Part shown: piece after piece, positions 35,308-39,918 of the stretch
Position numbering within the stretch: position 1 is the stretch's first letter
Layout of the letters: every line of letters begins with the position of its first letter
NCBI RefSeq assembly: GCF_002148965.1
Contig: NZ_NGFN01000017.1
Span: forward strand, 8,736-48,653
Source of the DNA: Streptomyces swartbergensis
GTDB taxonomy: Bacteria > Actinomycetota > Actinomycetes > Streptomycetales > Streptomycetaceae
Direction: 5' to 3'
Length of the DNA: 39,918 bases
Program-made: the position numbers and the translations under genes
Notes under the pieces: generated by a model
Database searches by the model: none
Told to the model about the DNA's origin: nothing
What the model saw: the letters and a program-made list of their open reading frames with translations, nothing else

Positions 35308-35396
35308 GGATCCCGGCCACCGGAACTGGCCGGATCCCATTCCTTGTGGTCACAGGCTGCGCAAAGGGTTGCCGTGAGCCTGGAACTCTTTCCAGG
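35308..35396 (-). promoter_or_regulatory. GH74 upstream region with two inverted repeats
   Basis: CCTGGAA (35379-35385) and TTCCAGG (35390-35396) form a perfect repeat around CTCT, 113 bases before the GH74 start: a good size for a LacI- or GntR-type operator. Nearer the gene, 35308-35319 pairs with 35327-35337 (GGATCCCGGCCA against TGGCCGGATCC, one bulge), which could fold in the leader mRNA. Neither resembles the GH62 site. Confidence 0.5.
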
Positions 35397-35515
35397 TCAC
35401 CTCGTGGTGCGGCAGGAGTTGTAGCGCCCTGGGTGACGCTGTTCCCCTTGGCGTCGACGGCCGTGGCCCATAAGGGCCCCGAGCCGGGCGGCCTGGGCCG
35501 CCCAGTCACCGACCG

Positions 35516-35560
35516 AGCGTGTGACGAGAATCGAACCCGCGCTCTCAGCTTGGGAAGCGA
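35516..35560 (-). tRNA. 3' half of a tRNA-Gly(CCC) gene (attachment-site scar)
   Basis: On the minus strand the sequence reads an anticodon loop TTCCCAA (anticodon CCC), the 3' anticodon-stem strand GCTGA, a variable region, T-stem GCGGG, T-loop TTCGATT, T-stem CTCGT, then the 3' acceptor strand CACACGC and discriminator T, all as in bacterial tRNA-Gly. Upstream of the loop only two bases (GC) still pair; the rest of the 5' anticodon stem, the D-arm and the 5' acceptor strand (expected GCGTGTG) are absent. So only the 3' half survives, the part that integrases of actinobacterial elements and phages duplicate on insertion. It is not a functional tRNA. Confidence 0.7.
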
Positions 35561-35562
35561 CG

Positions 35563-36035
35563 GCGCTTGGGTGACTGAATGACCGCTGAACTGCATGGAT
35601 TCGTCGTGTCGGTACCGTTTGCGCGGGCCCGTTCGCACCACTGTTGACCGGGGTTGTCCGTGTCTACGGGCACGCTCTGGGCACGCGAACCACCAGCGGC
35701 TGAGCCATACCGCGCGGCGCTTCGCGCCGACCAGCGGGCATCGCCTGCCGGACTGATGCGGAGTGGCCGTTGCGATCGCAGATCCGACAACAACGCCCGG
35801 AGGGGCACGAGTACGACGAGATGGCGAAGGTGTTCACCGACCTCTGTCCCGATACGGCGGTGCCGACCACCGTGCTGTTGCCCGGCACGCGTCCGACCTG
35901 ACCGAGTGCAACGTCCACGACATCGCCTGATGGGCTGCAGCTGCGCCGATGGCTCGGCTGGTCGGGGTGGACCTCGCCCGTCCCCTGGCCGTGTTCGAAT
36001 GTTCGCCGTGCACGTCGGCCCCTTCCCCACGCCCA
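35563..36035. other. Region with an unidentified plus-strand remnant
   Basis: Between the tRNA scar and the SGNH pseudogene. No intact gene. On the plus strand about 35770-35928, QIRQQRPEGHEYDEMAKVFT then DLCPDTAVPTTVLLPGTRPT ends in a stop and looks like the end of a real protein of unknown family; SDLTECNVHDIA follows in another frame. No integrase could be recognised, so the element presumed to have used the tRNA site is gone or lies elsewhere. Confidence 0.35.
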
Positions 36036-36991
36036 GGGGGTTGGCGCCGCCGTGGCAGGACCAGGTCTGTACCTTGGTGCCGTTGGTGGTGCCCCAGCCG
36101 GCGGCGTCGAGGCACTTGCCCATGGAGCGCACGGTGCCGTCGGTGTAGGCGGACCAGAACTGGTTGGCCGTGTCGCCGCAGCTCCACGTCTGGACGGCGG
36201 TCCCGACGATGGTGGCGGCGCCGTTGACGTCCAGGCACTTGCCGGCGATGCCGGACTGCACGCGTGCCGGGGCGGGGGCGGGGTTCCTCAGCCACCCGGC
36301 GCCATCCGCGGCCTGGATGCCGCGGTGGAAGGCGTCAGCCATCTTCTGGTAGCCCGAGTCGTTGGGATGCAGGGTGTCGGCCAGGTCGGCCGTGGTCAGG
36401 CCGCTCATGTCCACGTGTGCGACGTGCTTTCCCGCGGCCTGTGCCTCGCTGACGATTTGGCGGGGGGCCTGGTTGTACGCGGCACGGTACTGCTCCTCCG
36501 AGCCGCTGGTGGACACGACCAGGGAGGCCACGAGGACGGTTGCGTCGGGGACATCGGCGGTGACCTGGTTGACCAGCGACTTCAGCCGGGCGATGGCGGT
36601 GTTGACCTCGGAGGCTCCGTGAAGGTCGTTGGTGCCGATATGCAGCGTCACGACATTGGGCCGGTAGCGGATGAGCGAGGCGTCGGCGAGTGCGGCGATC
36701 TGGTCGATGCGGTACCCCGAGTGGCCTTCGTTGTCGGGGTCGGACATCGAACCGGTCCGCCCGGTGCCCACGAAGTCCAATGGATGGCCCGTCCGCCGCA
36801 AGCCTGTCCCACAACGGCGCCCGGTAGCCGTTGCCCGTACTGCTTCCCACACCCCAGGTGATCGAGTCGCCCAACGGCATGACCCGCAAAGGCGTGTCGG
36901 ATGCGGCGGAGGCAGGGGCCACACCTGCCGCTGTCAGCCCGAGCGTGTCGGAGACAAGCGTGATCAGGGGTAAAATCCGAGACTTTTTCGT
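36036..36991 (-). pseudogene. Secreted SGNH-hydrolase esterase with CBM13, broken
   Basis: The signal region reads TKKSRILPLITLVSDTLGLT AAGVAPASAA, but the codon where ATG is expected (36992-36994) is TCT, so the start is lost. The Ser block MPLGDSITWGVGSS lies in one frame; a frameshift near 36785 moves the rest (FVGTGRTGSMSDPDNEGHSG; VVTLHIGTNDLHG with the GxND block; TLHPNDSGYQKMADAF with the Asp-x-x-His-like end) to another. A CBM13 follows (GIAGKCLDVNGAATIVGTAV) but stops after WSCHGGAN, near 36040. Intact, it would be a secreted acetyl-esterase-like enzyme suited to acetylated hemicellulose. AGGAAGGA still lies upstream. Confidence 0.82.
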
Positions 36992-37024
36992 AGAGTTCCT
37001 TCCTCTTCTGCGAGTGATTGCTGT

Positions 37025-37377
37025 TCAGCGAGGCTGATCGCCGCCCGGCCGCACCAGGGTGCTGAGGAAGGCGTCCTCCCAGCGGGCGGCCGGGTGCGGC
37101 TCCCAGGTGCCGTGGACGGTGAGGACGACTCCGATGCCGCTGTCGCGCATCAGGTCCATCAGCGTGCCCATGAGGCCGAACTCCCTTGCGCTGGTTCCGG
37201 TTCGAGCGTCGGCGAAGAGAAGACGCGCCGGTCCAGCCCGGACCCGGCCCTCAGCCCCCTTAGGCCGCGCCGCACTCGAAGATCCACCCGAGCGTCGCGC
37301 GGATCTGGGCAACCAACGCCCTGCAGCAGGTCCTCGGCAAGCTGCTCGCCCGTCCTGTCGTCCACGACCTTCGTCAC
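37025..37377 (-). pseudogene. Frameshifted small protein of unknown function
   Basis: Not recognised. From GTG 37377 (GGAG upstream) one frame reads TKVVDDRTGEQLAEDLLQGV GCPDPRDARVDLRV. After a shift near 37260 another frame reads FADARTGTSAREFGLMGTLM DLMRDSGIGVVLTVHGTWEP and ends at 37025. Joined, the product would be about 115 aa, alternating strands and helices like a small alpha/beta domain. It is transcribed toward the SGNH pseudogene. Confidence 0.5.
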
Positions 37378-37684
37378 CGGGCATCTCCGTTCCCTCAGCG
37401 ATCGGGGCCGGAGCCAGCCCTGCCTCACCGTGCGCGGCCGCGCCCGGTCGTCCGCGCCGCACACGCCGAGCGATCCCCCATAGCACCTCGCCGGATCAGC
37501 TCCGGGCCGGCGCATGAGTGGCCCGGGAGTCGATGACGTCCGCCCCCAGCCCAGACATGCGCGGGTTGGGGGCACAGAGGTGCGACGTCTCCTTCGATCT
37601 GCTGGTTTATTAGGTCACACGACATTCCTACGAGTCGCGCGGGCATGCCCGGAGAACAGACATCAACCCATTCCGGGAGGCTCC
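37378..37684. other. Intergenic region before the small secreted protein
   Basis: No gene is supported. The open frames on either strand are Arg/Pro/Gly-rich. A local AT-rich patch (GGTTTATTAGGTCACACGAC, around 37603-37622) lies about 65-80 bases before the secreted-protein start and may be part of its promoter. Confidence 0.35.
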
Positions 37685-37924
37685 ATGCGCACTCGCCGCA
37701 ACTCGGCCGCCGTGACCACCACCATGCTCATGGCCGCGCTGTTCACGTTGGGGTCCGTCTCCACCGCTGCCGCTGCCCCGACGGGACCGGACACACAAGT
37801 CCGCGTCCAGCAGGATGTCGCCTGCATCAACGGCGAGGTTGAGGTAGATGCCACGATTGGTGGCACGAAGTTCCAGCTTGGCGCAAACACGGGCCTCGAG
37901 TGCTTCCCGCTTCCACTCGTCTGA
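37685..37924 (+). CDS. Small secreted protein (79 aa)
   Basis: Not recognised. ATG 37685 has a strong GGGAGG site. Residues 1-31 form a Sec signal peptide (basic start, hydrophobic TTTMLMAALFTLGSV, AAAA cleavage). The mature part, about 48 residues, ends with VACINGEVEVDATIGGTKFQ LGANTGLECFPLPLV. Its two cysteines would allow one disulfide, and the Gly/Thr/Val-rich middle suggests a small beta structure. It stands alone; a 30-bp palindrome follows at 38028. Confidence 0.7.
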   Translation: MRTRRNSAAVTTTMLMAALFTLGSVSTAAAAPTGPDTQVRVQQDVACINGEVEVDATIGGTKFQLGANTGLECFPLPLV

Positions 37925-38027
37925 TTCTTCATGACGGGTCGCCGGTTCCTCTGGCAGCCCGTCCGGGGAGCAGACGACGGCGACACTCGGTGCGGCCGCT
38001 GTGCTCCACCACGGGTGCCGTGTAGAG

Positions 38028-38057
38028 GTCCACGTCGGGACCGGTCCCGACGTGGAC
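38028..38057. terminator. Perfect 30-bp palindrome (15-bp arms, no spacer)
   Basis: GTCCACGTCGGGACC (38028-38042) is followed immediately by its exact reverse complement (38043-38057). It lies between the small secreted gene (stop 37924, plus) and the MFS pseudogene (minus), so it could be their shared terminator. A hairpin must sacrifice a few central pairs as a loop, and a dimeric protein site is also possible. Confidence 0.65.
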
Positions 38058-38129
38058 GCCACTCAGGACCGCAGCGACTCAGACCGCTGAGGCACGTGTG
38101 TCGCGACGACCGACTCCCGTGCACCTTCC

Positions 38130-38590
38130 GGAGTAACCCGATGCCGGTCCACCTCAGCCGGTCGTACCCGCCCCCCGGACCGAGCACCGCCAGGCCCGCG
38201 CCGGCGACCGCCGGGGACATTGCCCCGAGGTCCGCCGCCAGGGCGAGACCCTCGATCCACGCGCCCCCGGCGTTCGCCAGGTTGAACGCCTTGGTTGGCG
38301 GAGGAGGCCAGGGACGGGGTCGCCGGCGCCTTCTCCATGACCATCAGCTGGAGCGGGGAACCGGTCACGAACGCCGTGCCCAGGAGGATCACTGCTACAG
38401 CCGCGGTCCACTGCGTGTTCATCAGGAGGGAAACAGCGCACCGCGACGAGCGACGTCAGGCCGCAGAACAGCGTGTCCCGCAGGGAGTGGTCGGCCAGGC
38501 GGCCCACGAGCAGGTCGCCCGCTTGGCGCCGACGCCGAACAGCGCCAGCAACAGGTCGTGCACCGGATGCCGCGCGTGGCGCCACGAGGA
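38130..38590 (-). pseudogene. MFS transporter, C-terminal part, frameshifted
   Basis: Pieces in three frames follow each other as in one major-facilitator protein: LLLALFGVGA (near 38560), GDLLVGRLADHSLRDTLFCG LTSLVAV (about 38520-38440), then TAAVAVILLGTAFVTGSPLQ LMVMEKAPATPSLASSANQ (from about 38420), then SPAVAGAGLAVLGPG (near 38215). LVGRLAD is the loop motif between helices, and PSLASSANQ is typical of drug/sugar-efflux-type MFS proteins. The N-terminal half is missing. At least three frame changes make it dead. Confidence 0.65.
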
Positions 38591-38600
38591 TGGCTGAGGT

Positions 38601-38830
38601 TCAGCCCGCTTCGCCGTACGCGGCTTCCTGCAGCGCCCGCACGGCGAGCCGGAAATCGGCGTCGTCCAGGGGGAGGATGACGCCGATTGCAGATGGAGTG
38701 AGCACCGGCCGACCAGAAGGGCCGCGTACTGCAGCACGGCCGGCTCGCTATCGGAGCACCGGAACACCCAGGGTGTGTCCGGCAGAAGCAGCCCGACCGT
38801 GTTCCAGTCAACCGACGGATGAGTGCCCCT
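38601..38830 (-). pseudogene. Unidentified frameshifted remnant
   Basis: Not recognised. One frame reads VDWNTVGLLLPDTPWVFRCS then DSEPAVLQYAALLVGRCSL; after a shift near 38690 another reads VILPLDDADFRLAVRALQEA AYGEAG and stops at 38601. The text looks like a natural protein end, but no family comes to mind. It lies directly upstream of the MFS remnant on the same strand. Confidence 0.35.
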
Positions 38831-38838
38831 GCGGTCGA

Positions 38839-38952
38839 TCAGCGTCGGCTCTCGTCATTTCGAGGGTGGCCGTCAGCTTCTGCCTCCTGCATGAAGCGCC
38901 GCAGCCAGTACCCGTCCCGGTGCGCACCCAGCAGCGGGGTCGCCGCCCGCAT
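38839..38952 (-). other. Possible 37-codon ORF or protein tail
   Basis: ATG 38952 to stop 38839 gives MRAATPLLGAHRDGYWLRRF MQEAEADGHPRNDESRR. The composition looks coding, and the frame may be the tail of a longer lost gene. There is no good ribosome site and no recognised family. Between here and 39141 nothing else was seen except the presumed end of the IS element. Confidence 0.3.
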
Positions 38953-39141
38953 CTGCTCGTTGCCTGGTTCGGCTGTACGGACTATCCGGGGTCCACTATC
39001 CCGGATGTCCCCCATGATGGCGCCTCGGTCCCGTGGAGCCGCGTGCGGTGATGGCGCATCCCGCCGACGAGCGCCTACGCTGGATCGTCACCAGGGCGAA
39101 CGTCGCCTGACACAGCACTAGACGAGTAGTTCCGATGTGGC

Positions 39142-39918
39142 TCAGTGGTCGTAGGCGGTCAGTGACCTGGTGATGGGTGCGCCGATGGTGCGGTTGTGCC
39201 AGATCGCGCAGGTCATTGCCAGGATCCGCTGGGCGACACGGACGCCGACGCCTTCGATGGTCCGGCCGCCGTGCTGTTCCAGGTCGAGTTGGCCTTTGAG
39301 GGTGTCGTTGACCGACTCGATCAGCTGCCGCACCGTCTTGAGCAGGGCTTCTGCGGGCTGTGGGGTGCCGCGGTTGCGGTAGGAGGGCCGCAGCAGATGG
39401 ATGCCGCGGGCGGTGAGGAAGCGGTCGAGGTCGGCGGCGATGTAGCCCTTGTCCGCCAGGATCAGCAGGCCCGGCCGGGCGGCTGCCAGATGCGGTTCGT
39501 CGTCGATCAGAGCGGCCAGGACTTGCCGTTCGTCGATCTTGGGGTCGGCCAGGGCCCAGGTGACGGGCAGGCCGGCCGGAGTGCACACCAGGTGCAGCTT
39601 CAGGCCCCAGTAGAAGCGGGAGTGGGAGCGGCAGTAGCCGTAGTTGGCCCAGCCGGCCAGGTCGGAGCGCTTGACCGTCTCGCGGGAGCGGGCGCACTCG
39701 ACGGGGGTGGAGTCCACGATCCATACATCGTCCAGCCACAGGTCGGTATCTGCGGCCAGCGACCGGATGGCCCGCTTGACCAGGGGCAAAGCAGCTCGCA
39801 GCCGCTTGTTGTAGGCCGGGCGCTGCGGCAGGTACGGGAACATCCCGTGCAGGTGGGCGTGGGCGAAGCGCAGCCAGCGGGCCTCGCAGTGGAAGCCCAG
39901 CACGGCCTGGGCCACTGC
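39142..39918 (-). mobile_element. IS982-family transposase, cut by the right window edge
   Basis: This is the transposase of an insertion sequence; the 5' end lies beyond the window, so the ATG at 39915 is probably internal (AQAVLGFHCEARWLRFAHAH). It shows the DDE catalytic set: IVDSTPVECARSRETVKRSD (first Asp), LILADKGYIAADLDRF (second Asp) and RQLIESVNDTLKGQLDLEQH (Glu region), plus GWANYGYCRSHSRFYWGLKL and the closing RVAQRILAMTCAIWHNR ... LTAYDH. About 258 residues are visible of a usual ~300, and the frame is uninterrupted. The terminal inverted repeat should lie between about 39040 and 39141 but cannot be matched without the other end. Confidence 0.9.

Noticed and set aside
33428..35377. 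649-codon plus-strand open frame
   Set aside because: It is the antisense of the GH74 gene; it has no signal peptide or domain features.

Overview
The window looks like chromosomal DNA of a Streptomyces (or very close actinomycete). It is very GC-rich, third codon positions are almost all G/C, GTG and TTG starts occur, and the gene families are typical of the genus: PucR regulators, a DUF3040 protein, a dual-RCK TrkA-like protein, CBM13-tagged secreted glycosidases and an IS982 transposase. Everything here was read by eye; no database search was run, so family names rest on motif recognition.

Layout. (a) 1-950: decayed remnants, a perfect 31-bp-arm palindrome (364-427) and a truncated small membrane protein. 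(b) 975-5946, minus strand: a sodium:alanine symporter (AGCS), a GH15 glucoamylase/trehalase-like enzyme and, upstream of it, a PucR/CdaR-type regulator broken by one frameshift. (c) 6069-9552, plus strand: a homeostasis/stress block with a 50-aa ORF, a DUF3040 membrane protein, a shrunken CBS protein, the NhaA antiporter and a site-2-protease-type metalloprotease with CBS domains. (d) 9700-11600: a gene graveyard with STAS and GntR fragments and a dual-RCK potassium-channel-type protein that has lost its centre. (e) 11967-15249: NfeD, flotillin and a membrane protein whose 3' end runs into an RHS/YD-repeat remnant. (f) 15877-19285: a PucR regulator divergent from a ferredoxin reductase and fatty acid desaturase pair. 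(g) 19319-21050: a second graveyard with GNAT, TrkA (second copy), TerB and unidentified fragments. (h) 21070-23691, minus strand: response regulator, histidine kinase and a small secreted coiled-coil protein. (i) 24220-36991: a plant-hemicellulose island with a GH31 pseudogene, GH127, GH62, GH27, GH74 and an SGNH-esterase pseudogene, interrupted by the 3' half of a tRNA-Gly gene. (j) 37025-39918: further remnants (including an MFS transporter), a small secreted protein, and an IS982 transposase running off the right edge.

How the genes fit together. The glycosidase island is coherent. GH74 would cut the xyloglucan backbone; GH27, GH62 and GH127 would remove galactose and arabinose side chains; GH31 (now broken) would have trimmed xylosyl units. 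Five of the six carry a ricin-type CBM13, placed N-terminally in some and C-terminally in others. The desaturase and its reductase form an electron-transfer pair for making unsaturated acyl chains under a PucR regulator. NfeD and flotillin form the classic membrane-microdomain pair.

The strongest second-look items are the concentration of broken genes in discrete belts while neighbouring large genes are intact, two separate decayed copies of the same TrkA-type gene, the orphan 3' half of tRNA-Gly(CCC) (an integration scar candidate), the large palindromes, a 44-bp duplication upstream of and inside the GH127 gene, and candidate operators at the sugar genes. I found no convincing wholly new multi-gene defence or secretion system.
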